This document shows, in pieces, positions 45,431 through 57,274 of a stretch of 64,000 bases of DNA; position 1 is the stretch's first letter; the number at the start of each line of letters is the position of its first letter. The translations under genes were made by a program, and so were the position numbers. The DNA comes from Blakeslea trispora (lineage: Eukaryota; Mucoromycota; Mucoromycetes; Mucorales; Choanephoraceae): assembly GCA_025331445.1 (NCBI GenBank), contig JAIWNE010000018.1, forward strand, positions 124,001-188,000, written 5' to 3'. Under the pieces are notes generated by a model. The model did not search any database, was not told the DNA's origin, and saw only the letters and a list, made by a program, of their open reading frames with translations.

Positions 45431-46740
45431 ATGTCTTGTAAATTACCATTTGTAAATCCGCATACATAACACATATTTCTTAATCCCTTATTCCCAATTT
45501 TATTTTATTTTTTTTATTATTTGACAACATTTTTCCTTCTTGATTCGTATGCATTGGTTGGTATAAAATAAAAATAAAAACCAATTTTTTTTTTTTACTT
45601 TGTAATATAATGGTTGTCACTGACAGCATATACATGGTTTGACAACACTGAACCAATCATGGCTTGTTGTCTGTGATACCTTAACAAATGAGTGATCCAT
45701 CCCCTATTCTAGCAAGTAAAAAGATCATGAAAGCTATTACAAAGTTTGGTCCATATCTGAGTGATAAAAATAAGCAAGATCTGGTCGGATATATCCTCTA
45801 ATGATTAGTTTATTAGAATATTACAGCAATATAAACAAAAACAAAAAAAAAGAGGGAAGCAAAGTCACTGATTTACTAACCTAAAGATTCCAAAAAAGCA
45901 GGCCATCACTGACAAAGTACTGTTCAACATGCGTTTTCTTTATGCTATACACTCATAGCAATGCTTACCTTTTTATAACGGTTTTGAAACTGAACAATTT
46001 CTTTAGTGTTTCTTTTATTTTTCTTGAATAATAAAAATGATATGCAGCTTTATTACCTCATGTAGTAAGGGCGAAAGTCATAGGCCATTATCATCACAGA
46101 ATGACTTACTTGTTTGCATATAGAAACATTTTATAAAGAGCTGTTGGCGTTATTGTCCAAAATAGTAACAAACACAGGTAGTTGGCAAACTGAAAATGAT
46201 GCTTTTTATGTTCCTAATTTTTCATTCATGTGTGAATGAATGCTATCAAGCTTTAGTTGGCTCAGACAGTATTTAAAAAGAAAAGGGGGGGATTTGGTAT
46301 AATAGCTTTTTTTTTTGTATATAAATGAATAAAGTTGATGAGATTCATTGCAAGTTATACATCATCTTGGATGATTTCCTGTTCCATCCTTAAAGCTGAT
46401 TTACTCACTACACCAACTATCTCTGTACAAATGGCTGAGCTTTTTCTTTCTTTTTTTAGGCCTACTGTCATGTCAAAGTAACGCTGAGCTATTCCATTCT
46501 TTTGTTCATATTCTCAAGCTTTTTTTTTTTTTTTTTTTTTTTGGTTGTACACTTGACAGTTTTCTTTAGAAAAAAATCCCAAGTCTGCCTTACAATCTAA
46601 TTATAATATTTTTTTTTTACCTGCAATGTAATGCTACTTAACCTGTAATCAAATGATCCCTGAATAGCACATGGCAATTTTCTTTTTTTTTTTTTAAATC
46701 GGCGAAATGGATTAGCTATCCGATTCTTTTTATCCTGTCA
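45431..46740. other. Intergenic, nothing recognised
   Basis: AT-rich 3' flank of the antiporter gene with many T tracts. No feature identified. Confidence 0.45.
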
Positions 46741-46839
46741 ATAGTTTCATTGGAAGATTGCAATGTCAACCTAAGGCTCAAAACGATCCCCCTTGCTCGT
46801 ATTCAAGCAAGATACAATTGGGTGGTAAATTACGATGGA

Positions 46840-47410
46840 TTTTCTTCAAAACTGCAATTTTTATTGATAAATCCGGCTTTGATATCAACATGAGGGACAA
46901 TCAGCTTCTGGTGCTACAGCTATCGTTTCAACACCGTCTGCAAAAGCTGAATCGCATTTAGGGTCAATAGCTACTGTTGAGGTTATTCATATTGAAGTAA
47001 GAGTTCCTCAAATGAAAAGCTATTGAAACTAAGAAAAAAAAAAGCAAGAGAAAAAAAGCACCACAACAGGACATTATCTCAATTTTTTTTGGAGAGGGGG
47101 GAACACTTGGCCCAGTTAGACAAAAACACCCTGAATTAAAAGGGGCTTTCATCTTGTAATGGATAATACAATCTATCCGCAAACCATCAGGAAATTGAAA
47201 CCCCTAATCAACAGAGACTACAGATGTGTCTATCTTCCACCTTTGCTTCTCCTGAACTAAATTCTATTGAGCAAATGTGGATTGTTTGTCGAAAACAGAG
47301 TCAAACATAGTAAATTCAAGGACAAAGAAGACTTTGTTCACAAGAATTCGCCGATGCTTGTAATGATATACCTCAGGGATGTAACAACTAAATCAGTAGA
47401 GTTACTCTGT
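46840..47410 (+). pseudogene. Decayed IS630/Tc1-superfamily DDE transposase
   Basis: Fragments on the + strand follow the order of the DDE transposases common in Mucorales genomes. FIDKSGFDINM with the first Asp is at about 46857, and SGATAIVSTPSAKAESHLGS and VIHIEVRVPQ follow in other frames. FHLVMDN with the second Asp is at about 47147. Then come NRDYRCVYLPP and, after frameshifts, a SIEQMW-like block (about 47260-47280) with the Glu. HSKFKDKEDF follows at 47308. Stops and shifts between every block show it is dead. No terminal repeats were found. Confidence 0.75.
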
Positions 47411-47459
47411 TGCAGCTTTGGGGGGAGGGGAAAATGCATAAATAAACAGACACTTTGAT

Positions 47460-49281
47460 AAGAGCAAAATAAAATACATAACATGTAAGCTAAAAAAAAA
47501 AAAAAAAAGACTTTTTATAATCCTGCCATTTGTTTTTTTTTTTTGACAATATGCTCTTTGGAAATTTGGTAGGCGCAAATTGAAAACCGCTGATTGGCTA
47601 TTTTTATTGTTTTATGCAATTTTTTATTATTTGAAGCCAATTGGATTTTTGGACACCGCAGAGTAAATCTGTCCATTGGGACCGTAAGCAACTGCACTCT
47701 GTTACTTTATATAAATCTCACAGTAGCAAGGGTTTATTTGATTGCAAAGGCATAAAATAAATGCTGATAGAGACATTGCCTGTAGAAGCAGATCGTCCTT
47801 AACGTGGGTGTTGATGGGGGGCGTGTCCCTTTTTTCATCCTGTCAATAGCCTTTCGAGCCTCTTTGTGCTCTTTGACAGGTGGCTCCCTGTTACCCAAGA
47901 GTAGTAGCAAATAAGGTAGTTACATGTGTGTATTAGAACAGATCCTTTGTCTCAGTCTCTTTACTTTGTGTCTTTCTCGCTCCATCCGTTTCTACAACAA
48001 GAGTGCGCGCCTCGATTGAAGTGGGGGGGGGGGTTTTGCCTCTTGTGGCTGACTTTAAGGGTTGATTCAATCTCTTTTCATTTAAAAAAACAATCATTAT
48101 GTATATTGCTTATGTCAGGTCATCATAAACCAACTTGGCAACATTTAATTTGAACTTTGTTTCGGATTTCTTATAGGGCAGGCTGCAATATATTTCTTGC
48201 GAGTGGTAGAAAAAAGAAAAAAGGTTTGTTTGATATATGAATAAAGTGCAGATGGTATAACAAAACCATATCATGACATGTTGTACATGCCTGAATCATA
48301 ATACTCAAGTAAGATTATTTCTACGTTCAAGTAGAGACTCCTTCTTAAATGACCAGTCATGCTAGTAGGAAAAAAAAACTGCTCATACAGATAAAACCAT
48401 AATGGAAGTGATTGATTGAGACCGAGATAGAAATAACAACTTGGAATTACAGTAGAATGAGTTCCCTCTCATTGAATCATTTAGACCTGCACATATTACG
48501 ATATTTGAAGCGGAAAGTCAATATTTTTTCTTTTTTTTTTTTTTCTTTTTTTGCAACCCCACTGTAGACTAACAAAAAAGCAAATTAGACCAAGAGTCAA
48601 CTTCAAGAGCCACATATTCTTGACCTTTTTTTTTTTTTTTTTTTCTTCTAAACCCTACACTACAACCGAAAAAAAAAAGTTGCAGAACAAGAGCTTTTAA
48701 AGGGGGTTTTTTACACTAGAGCAATCCATAGTTCATTTCTACAAGAGAGAGAGAGAAAAGAGAGAGGGCGGAAAAGCAAAAAATGATAATTCAGATAATG
48801 TCACATTTCTTCGTCTCTGCCTTGATTGTTATTTCCGCCTCAAGATTGGCTATATTCAGGCACACTCATTTCCATGTACTACCATGCAATTCCATTGACA
48901 ATTGTTCGTCATTTCCACTTGAAAATCATTCCCCGCCTTTTATTTTTTGATGAATAACTTCAATCTGGCTTAAAAAAAGACCATCATGTGGGTCATTTGA
49001 GCAAGAAAGTAAACGAATGATCTTTAACAACATTGACTGTATGACGCTTTTTGATATGGACAATATTACTAGAGATTTCTTTATACAATTTTTTTAGTGT
49101 GTATAGATTCATTTATTTCCCAACATAAACAATGTACAATAAATTAACAGGTATAATGGGGGATTTATAAGTAAAAAAAAAAAAGAGAGAGAAATAAACA
49201 AGATAAGGTATAAACAAAAGAAAAAGAGAATCATAATACATAATACATATACAATAATAAATAAATAATAATAATAAGAAG
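47460..49281. other. Intergenic, nothing recognised
   Basis: AT-rich with long T and A tracts. It follows the transposase relic; no ends of that element could be placed. Confidence 0.45.
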
Positions 49282-50849
49282 TTATTCATATTTGACAAAA
49301 GGCATAGTGGTTGGATGGACATCAAAATAGCAAGTAGGTGCTGTTTCTGGCCAATAAGTGTTCATAGTAGGTTCAGTTTCGAGCAAAACGTCAGATGGTT
49401 TTATATCATCCGACATCATATTACCACCAAAATCGACATACTGATCCATGTTGTATGAATTCAGATCCGAAACAAACAATGTGCTGTTGGGATCTGAAAA
49501 TTCTTCAACAGCAAAGGCATTAGGGTAGTGAATGCTCTTTTCCAACGAGAATGACTGGAGATCGATAGTTTTCATGTCAGGATGATGGTTGATCACTTGA
49601 ACAGGTGGTTGAGCAGTTGTACTCTGGAGACCATGCAGAATATTCTGAGCCTCTACATCCAGCAGCATAGGATAGCTTGAAGTAAGCAGCATAGAAGGCT
49701 CTTGATCAGGCTCATCATACATCCAAAAGTCATTGAATCCAAGCATGTCTTTGTCGATCATGTCCGAAGGCTTCGTTACATTATCGGTAGGACTGTACGA
49801 CGTAGAAGGATAACTCAGCATATAGGGTGACGCAGCCATGGTGTCAATTGTTGTTGTTGTTGTTGTTTTTCTTTTTTTGGAAACTACTTCTTTGTCTTCT
49901 GACTCGTTGAAGCGATCACGCTTGGTTGACTTGATATCGGATGGCTTCTTTCGCTTGAGAGAGGGATCGAGGGGATTGAACCGGATAATGAAATTCTTGG
50001 AGTCTGGCTTGGGTACAGAACTGTCTTTTTCTTGAATGTGACGTGGACTACTAGCCTTGGTCTTTTTGATTTCAAAATCTTCAGGGCGTGTAATATGAAT
50101 GTTGGGACAGGCAGCTTGAATGGTTGACTCTTGGTTTTCTTCAGTTTCAAAGGAAGCGGAAGAGCGATAATATTGTGTAGAGATGGAGGAATACATGCCA
50201 ATGTCGTGATGTCTTCGGCTATGACCACCTGCTTGACAGAGATTATCCACAAAGACCTTTTCCATATTGACCTGGAGTGTCCAATAGCCGCCTTTACCAG
50301 GATGAGCTTGAGTAGGACGACGATCGACTTTGATAAACCATTTCTTGTTGAGTGAAAGATTATGACGGATAGAATTCTAATAAAATAAAAAAAAAAATAA
50401 GAGAGACGCATGAGCTATGTCACTTTATGGGATGGATGTGTTTATTTTACCTGCCAACCCTTTTGACCACGCTTATAGTAAGGATAAACTTCGGAGATCC
50501 ATTTGTAAATGTCACTTAGAGTAAGGCGACCATCTTTACTGGTCAAGATAGCATGAGCAATCAAAGTGGCATAAGAATAAGGTGGTTTTTCATAACGATC
50601 AGCAGGTTTCCACCAAGGTACAATCTGATGAGGCCAAGATGATCTTGTTCTAGAAGGACAAGTCTCCAAATCATCATCATCCTCAGGCTGAATACCGATA
50701 GGTTCAATTTTGAACTTCAATTCCGAAGGTTTTTGCTTCTTTGCATTGCTGACTGTAGTGTTGTGTAACACGGTTTTCTTTTGTTCGCCTGGCATTTCGC
50801 GTACAATTGAAAATTGAGACATCTGTGTTAATTGCTTTTTATCAGACAT
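49282..50849 (-). CDS. Forkhead transcription factor
   Basis: Nuclear DNA-binding protein of 497 residues from exons 50451-50849 and 49282-50376. The forkhead domain begins at residue 88 (KPPYSYATLIAHAI), continues with LSDIYKWISEVYPYY and GWQNSIRHNLSLNKKWFIKV, and ends with the wing GGYWTL. The intron falls inside the recognition helix, directly before NSIRHNLS. The downstream half is disordered, with a basic stretch SLKRKKPSD, a poly-Thr run and an acidic C-terminus likely to act in activation. No FHA domain is seen, unlike Fkh1/2 of yeast, so it resembles Fhl/Hcm1 types only in the forkhead. Confidence 0.92.
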
Positions 50850-51970
50850 TAAAAGAGAGAGAGAGAGAGATGCTGAAATGGCTATTAAAAAAAAACAAGA
50901 TTAAAAAAAAAGGTGGAGCGAATATTTATAAATAAATAAAAAAGAGACAATAAATAAGACAGAAAAATGAATAATAATAATAATAATAAAAAAGAAAAAA
51001 AAAAAAAAGAAAAAGTGAAAAATAGAGCAGCTATAAATACTCTTTTTCTCTCTTCTCAGTATACATACTATTTTGCAATGACAGATTAAAAAAGAATGGT
51101 GTAACGTTACTTATAGCATCATTTTTTTTTTTTTTTTTTTTTTTACTTCTTCCGCACACACGGTAAATTGGCCCCTTAATTTTTTTTTTCTTTTTATGCT
51201 CACCTGACAGACTTGATAATTTTAAAAGCAAGATTGGAAGAAAGCAATACAATAAAGTAAAAATAAGAAAGAAAAATCTTGAGAGAGGGGAGATGTGCAC
51301 TGTGTTTGTTACAATCAAATCTAAACAGCCACAAATCATCTGTTTGTTTCATATAGAAAGTTAATTTATGCGTGTGAGTGTGTGTGATTGCTCAGGCAGT
51401 AGTGATTTAATGATGATTGTGAAGAATAACAAACTTCCATAAATGTTCGCGTCTGTCTCACATCCTTCCCTCCAAGCCTTATTACTTTTCCTCGCGCTTT
51501 AGCTCTTATAACGCCTTCAAAAGAGTGAAACACAGAAAAACAACAAACGCCATGACCTCTAACTTTACTTGTTTTGTTTGCCATTCACATCATTTCTTAT
51601 TTACATCTTGTTTATATTTTGTTTATCTATTTAAGCTATCAAAATGTACGTGCGTCTATAGAATTGAGATGAACAACAAATCTTTACTTTTGTAACCATC
51701 TCATTTAAAAACAAAAAATCAAATAACCGCAGCGAAATGCCACACGTTGTTTCGTTTGCTTAGCCATCTAGGGATTACTTGAGGGGAGGGATCACATTTC
51801 TTTCTATTTTGCTTACAGTGTTTCTCATTCAACTCATTTCTTGTTTTTTTTATTGGGAACAAGTAAGAAAGAAGGTTATTTTTGGGGAAACAAAGTTTAT
51901 CTTCTGACCCACTTTTTTAATTAGGATATAAAAGTACAATGGTTGTAACCCATGTCACACCTTGAAAACC
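50850..51970. other. Intergenic, nothing recognised
   Basis: Upstream region of the forkhead gene with GA repeats, an ATA repeat and A/T runs. Minus-strand frames at 51031-51339 and 51366-51584 have no family resemblance. Confidence 0.45.
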
Positions 51971-52636
51971 TTAACCAACAAGCATATCACTTCGCAGTAC
52001 CCACTTATTACCATCCAGCACTTCTTTTGCTTCATGCAATAGACAATGAGTACCATGGCGATGAAACAGAGCCATCCCTCTCCTGGGCTGAACTACAATT
52101 GGGTCTGATCGTCTGTCTTCTCGGTAGAAAACTGTCTCTCCGCCCTTCATGTCCTCGTTCAGATAGATGAGTAATGTCCAGTCAGTCCAGAGACCAGTCG
52201 ATTTGTCTTGCACACTCTCATCATAATGAGCCCCAAATGAATGACCTTGACGATATCGATAGATACGAATGTTTGAATTGAGTCCCTTGGGTTGCTTATT
52301 GATTTGAGCCATAGGAGAATCTTGTACGAGAGAAGACATCCCCTTCCACAAAGCCTGTGCCACCTCACTGCTTTCCATCGACTGTCTATCGTTATTTCGA
52401 AAAGCATAGCCTCTTTTGGGTTTACCTCCAGGGCTCTCTTGAAGAGGCAAGTGAGCCTCGAAATAACGAATGACAGACTGACATTCTTTTTGTGAAAAGA
52501 AGTTTGAGATCACATAGATCTGGTCAGGTTCGATCTCTGTCATCTCGAGAAAATTTTTATCTGATAAAGTTGGGAAAGAATCTTGAATTCTTTTACCGCT
52601 GCCCTGTTCTTTTTTAGTTTTAGTTGCCTTTGGCAT
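51971..52636 (-). CDS. 2-oxoglutarate/Fe(II) dioxygenase, prolyl 4-hydroxylase type
   Basis: Intronless protein of 221 residues with a P4Hc fold. Seen: NIRIYRYRQGHSFGAHYD with the HxD iron ligands, GGETVFY, RGMALFHRHGTHCLLHE with the distal His, and KWVLRSDMLV with the Arg that would hold 2-oxoglutarate. The N-terminus is Lys-rich and lacks a secretory signal, so it is probably nuclear or cytosolic. Similar stand-alone enzymes occur in many fungi; the substrate is unknown. Confidence 0.88.
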   Translation of the reverse strand: MPKATKTKKEQGSGKRIQDSFPTLSDKNFLEMTEIEPDQIYVISNFFSQKECQSVIRYFEAHLPLQESPGGKPKRGYAFRNNDRQSMESSEVAQALWKGMSSLVQDSPMAQINKQPKGLNSNIRIYRYRQGHSFGAHYDESVQDKSTGLWTDWTLLIYLNEDMKGGETVFYREDRRSDPIVVQPRRGMALFHRHGTHCLLHEAKEVLDGNKWVLRSDMLVG

Positions 52637-52807
52637 GATTCAAGGCAAGTAATTAGTACAAAAAGAACAGCAAAAAAAAAAAAAAAAAAAAAGAGGGAAT
52701 GCCACGTTGAATACGCACACCCAAAAAAAAAAAAAAAAATTGTTCTAAGGAACCAGCGGAGATCAATTATTTTTTTTGGCCCTGAATTTTCATCTGACAT
52801 TGGAAAC

Positions 52808-52815
52808 TGACGTCA
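52808..52815. promoter_or_regulatory. CRE-like palindrome TGACGTCA
   Basis: A perfect ATF/CREB site about 170 bp upstream of the 2OG dioxygenase start codon, outside any gene. It could bind a bZIP factor; function is inferred. Confidence 0.35.
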
Positions 52816-55350
52816 AAATTCAAATCACTAAACAAACACACATGGTTTTTCGATTAAATCATTGTTCGTCATTATACCTATTTTCATTTAAAAAGAAAGC
52901 TATAATAACTTTTTTTTTCTTGGTTTATTTCTCAACGCATGTTATTTTTCTATTCCGCAGCTTAGATGGAACAACTAAAACCATGATCTAGCTTACCAAT
53001 AGTTTTAAGCCAAGCAAATAAATAAAAAAAAAGGAACTTGTTTCTATAGAAAGCTTTGACCCTCCGCATTTGACACAAGGGGGAGACAATCTGACACAAT
53101 CACATACAATGTATCCTTATGTTTATCATGCCATAGCAACAAATAGGGCTTATACAAGATAGTTTACAATGGATGTATATATCGGTTGAAAGAAAAAGGA
53201 ATGATCTGAACCAAAGAGATCGGCACATCACCCATCATTTGGCGATCTTCATAGTCAAAAGAAAAGAATATGGTTATATCTACTAGTGCTAAATAAGACA
53301 TGCATATCACATATTTCTTTTTTTTTTTTCATTCTATAGCAATAAAAGACAATATCTCTCTCTTTTTCTCTTTTTAAAACAATGACTCTTTATTTGTAAT
53401 TCTACACAAAGAAAAAAAAATCGGAAATGACCGATAAAGTAGTACGAACAGGTTCTTCTTTTTTTTTTGTAAATCATGATAAGCTGCACCCTTTTCTGAG
53501 TTCCTGAGTGTACTTTTTTTTTTGATTGGAAGCAACCGAGATCATTGATTGATTGGTTTAGCCATTCATGAGGCTTTTTTTTTTCTTTTTCTGTCTGATA
53601 CGTATACGGAGCTGCGGAAATCAATTTAGTACTTCATCCGATGATTCTATTGTCTGTGTTACAATGCATTTATTTTGTTTCCTTTTTAAATCACCGTTTA
53701 TTGCAAAAAGGTTGAGCTTCAGATGGAGATTGAAGAGAATTGGGCTTGTTTTTAGTGATACGTGATTTTTTTTTTTTATTGTTTAATAAATAAGCTTTAA
53801 AGCAGGTCGTGTTTTACAAGAAAATGCAAGAGCCATTATTCTTAAAGTGGGGGGAGAAATTTGAGATTGAATAATAAAAAAAAAAAGAAGAATCAATTGT
53901 TCTATGCACTTGGGGGGTATATTGGCAAGTTAATATTACTTTGTCTCTGATTATATACAGCAATAAAACCCAATTCAACATACAGTCAAGATACTAGAAC
54001 AATTTGTATCTCTATGCTTTATAGCATCAGTTGTTTCTTCCTTGGTATAGCAAGACTCAAATACACAGCCATTTCAAGTCCAAAGTTTTCTGAGAGGAAA
54101 GCACAAGTCAATTGATATTCCTATTGTTTGCTTGTGCAACTTATTTTATGTTATACAATAAAGAGATTGCTTCAATGGGTTCTTTGTTTGGCAATGATGA
54201 ACTATGAAAAGAGAGAGAGCTAGATACTAGTACAAATAAGGCAATAGATCATATCAAATGTCAAATCATTCATAGATTTATTCGGTTACCAAGCAAAGAA
54301 AAAGGTTAGAAACAATGGATTGAAAAACACTATGATATGCTTGACAAAGAAACATGTCTCATTCAATAACTCATCATTCATTCCTGGGAAAATGATAAGG
54401 CCTTAAAGACGAAACAAAACCTGCACAGAGAAAGTATGGATAGCACATAAAAACACAGACTTCATTTTCTTTGGCACTATAAAAAATTAAAAGTATACAT
54501 AGAACAAAAAGGCTACTTTTGTTTATTGATATCAAAGCTCGGTTTGGGGCATCGGTAAATGGAACTCATAAGCCGAGTTTGCAATCATTGTCTTGCATTG
54601 TGTCTATTTGAGTCATGTTGCCTCTTGACAAACAAACTCTTGAATCAAGGCAACTACTGTCCTCTTTCATGCAATATTTCCAACCTGAATAATTCTTTTA
54701 AAAGAATGTGTTTAAAGAGAACTTTGTTTCATAGGTTAGCTTTTTTTAAAAAAAAAAAGATGATTGTGTCGTCAGTTTCTTTATTCACTTGAGCTTATTG
54801 TTGTCCCTCAAATTAGAAAACAAACAACTGTACAGTTCAGAAAAAAAAAAGTATACTATCTCTCACTATAACAGTGGTATTGAAGGGTTATGCTGTATAT
54901 CGAAAAAAAAAAAGAAGAGGGCATAGTTTGAAAGGGTTAAGAAGCATTTGATTTTATCCATTGGGATGGTTACAGAAATGGTATGCACTCGTTGATTGGC
55001 TGTAAATTGAAACTCAAATCACTTTTATTTTATCCCCACGAGGTTTGGGCAGTAAATGGCTACCTTTGCCATGTGGCAGACCTCTTTATCGGCCATTCAA
55101 GCACAGTGAGTGGGCAAATCTACAAAAAGCACTTTTCGAGCATGTGTTATTCGGAGCTTCATTTAAACTTCAACTAAATCCCCCCTCCCCTCCCCTCCTT
55201 TTTTCTTTGTTTTTTTTGCTCTTTCTCTCCCCTTAGTTTTTTTTTTTTTATTTTGCATTTATCTACCTAAACTTCTTTTTTCCCCCCTATTTTCTCTCTC
55301 TCTCTTTTTTATTGTGACAACACTTTTTTTCTTTATTCATAAAAAAAAAA
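52816..55350. other. Long intergenic region, nothing recognised
   Basis: About 2.5 kb with A/T homopolymers and no supportable gene. A frame at 54983-55177 is not recognised. The last 200 bp are the C/T-rich leader of the bHLH gene. Confidence 0.45.
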
Positions 55351-56210
55351 ATGAACGACCACTTTATCTCATATAACGAAAGAAGACCTTCTCTTGTCGA
55401 CCCAACATCTCGCACTCTATACCCTCTCAACAACTTCCGTCACCATAACAACAGTACTCATTCGAGTCCAAACAACTCACGTCGAGGCTCATTAACGGAT
55501 CCAGCGTTTCATGCTACCTGTAATACCCATCGTCCCAGCTTGCTTTCCTCCTATCACTCTGCATCTCCACCTTCTTCTCCACAAAGACGATCATCACTTG
55601 TAGATGACTTTTATTCACTGCCTACCCCACCTACATCGAACTCAACATCACCATGGCGACGAGAGTCCTTACCGTCCATCACTCACCTGACAGGACAGCA
55701 AAAGCCATTGAAGCAAGTACAACATATGATGGAAGAAGGGCCATACCATCGGCGCCATTCTGTTGCTATTGGTGCAAGCACTCTGCCAACACTACCTTTC
55801 TCAAGAAAGAATGGGCTATTGACAGCAGATAATTTTATGGATCTAGCTGAAGAAAAGAAACAGCGTCTTTCAAGGAGAGCAAGTGAGCAACCCTCAACAC
55901 CTTACAGTCGGTCGCCTGAATTACGTATCAGTCATAAATTGGCTGAAAGAAAGCGTAGAAAGGAAATGAAGGATCTGTTTGATGATTTAAGAGATTTGTT
56001 GCCATTAGATAAAGGACTCAAGACCAGTAAATGGGAAATCCTTAGTAAAGGTAAAAAAAAAAAAAAAAAAGATAACACGCATAAAGAAAAAAGACTGAAA
56101 TGAGTTGTTTGATAGCATTGGAATATATTCGCTTTTTACATCAACGAGAAGATTTGATGGAAAGAGAAAAATCAGAGTTAATACATGAACTCAACTTATT
56201 GAAGCAATAA
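55351..56210 (+). CDS. bHLH transcription factor with repeated RRxS sites
   Basis: Nuclear factor of 264 residues from exons 55351-56050 and 56116-56210. The bHLH domain starts at about residue 193: [25 protein letters not shown] (basic region and helix 1), [18 protein letters not shown] (helix 2), then a short leucine-zipper-like tail. His, Glu and Arg in the basic region fit E-box binding. The N-terminal 180 residues are disordered and carry six RRxS motifs (at 11, 44, 79, 103, 134 and 175), a strong consensus for protein kinase A. The exon 1/2 junction falls inside helix 2. Confidence 0.85.
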
Positions 56211-57274
56211 GTATCAAGCACAGAAAAAAAAAAAAAAGTTTATTTATTTCCCCCCCTCTCTCTCCTTAATAAAAACTCCCAAAGTCTGACAGATAAATTT
56301 GTACAGTGGCCACGGCTTCTTTGGAATTAAATTGACTTTTGTGTGCCTTATGTGCTTGACATGATTGGTTATAGAGTACTCTAGATTCCCATGCTCTAAT
56401 TTTGATTGACTTTTTTAGTTTCTTTACAAATGTTTGATTGAGAAACAACCTTCCTTATAAAGTGTTCAACATAGCTTAGAAAATTCAAACCATTCATAAA
56501 CCAACTGAATCAACAAGGAGCTCATTGTAACTAAGGAAGCAGCAAACGCACAGACTTTGCTTAAATGTTCTTTTAAGAATAGCTTCTTTTTAACACTGTA
56601 TCTATTGATGCGAAAAGCTAGTATTGGTACTGTTAAGAGAAGAGATTGTTTCTCTGGTATTACTGAACAAGAAAATATACCTCTTATATTATACTTTGTT
56701 TTTTTCCCCTTTCTATCTACATACAATCCTTTCATCGTGTTGGCAGACTTTCATTGTTGCTTTAGTTGAATTTAGCTTACCATATATACCAAGTTTTGAT
56801 TGGTCAATGAGTCCTCGTTCTCAGGTGTACAACCTTAAAGCGCGGATTTGATAGGCTACCCAGAAAACAAGGTCAAACATCCCAAGTGGTGAATTTTTTT
56901 TTCGCACTAGTGCTTAATGAGAATAAAAAGACAACTCAGTTTGTCCATTCGTGCAACAGAAACTAACTCTCCTTTCTATAAAATATGAAAAATGTGTATC
57001 AAAGCCTAAATCCTCAATGTTGTGATGATGAATCTGATCTGGTATAAAAGTCACTAACAATGACAAGCTTAGTGTCTTGTAAGTCAAGAACTTTTTTTTT
57101 GCTCAAGATTAGGCTGATTTACTCTTAAAAAAAGTCACAGGAATAAAGTCATTTTTTTTTTAAAAATCATTTTAGAGGCATTGTGCCAATGGTAAATCCT
57201 CTTTTGTCTCCCCCCCTTTTTTTTTGGTTTTTATTTAATTTCTTTTTTTTTTTTTCTTTCTTTAAATTTTTCAT
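56211..57274. other. Intergenic, nothing recognised
   Basis: AT-rich spacer between the bHLH and ubiquitin hydrolase genes. Overlapping frames of 60-89 codons lack family resemblance. Confidence 0.45.
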
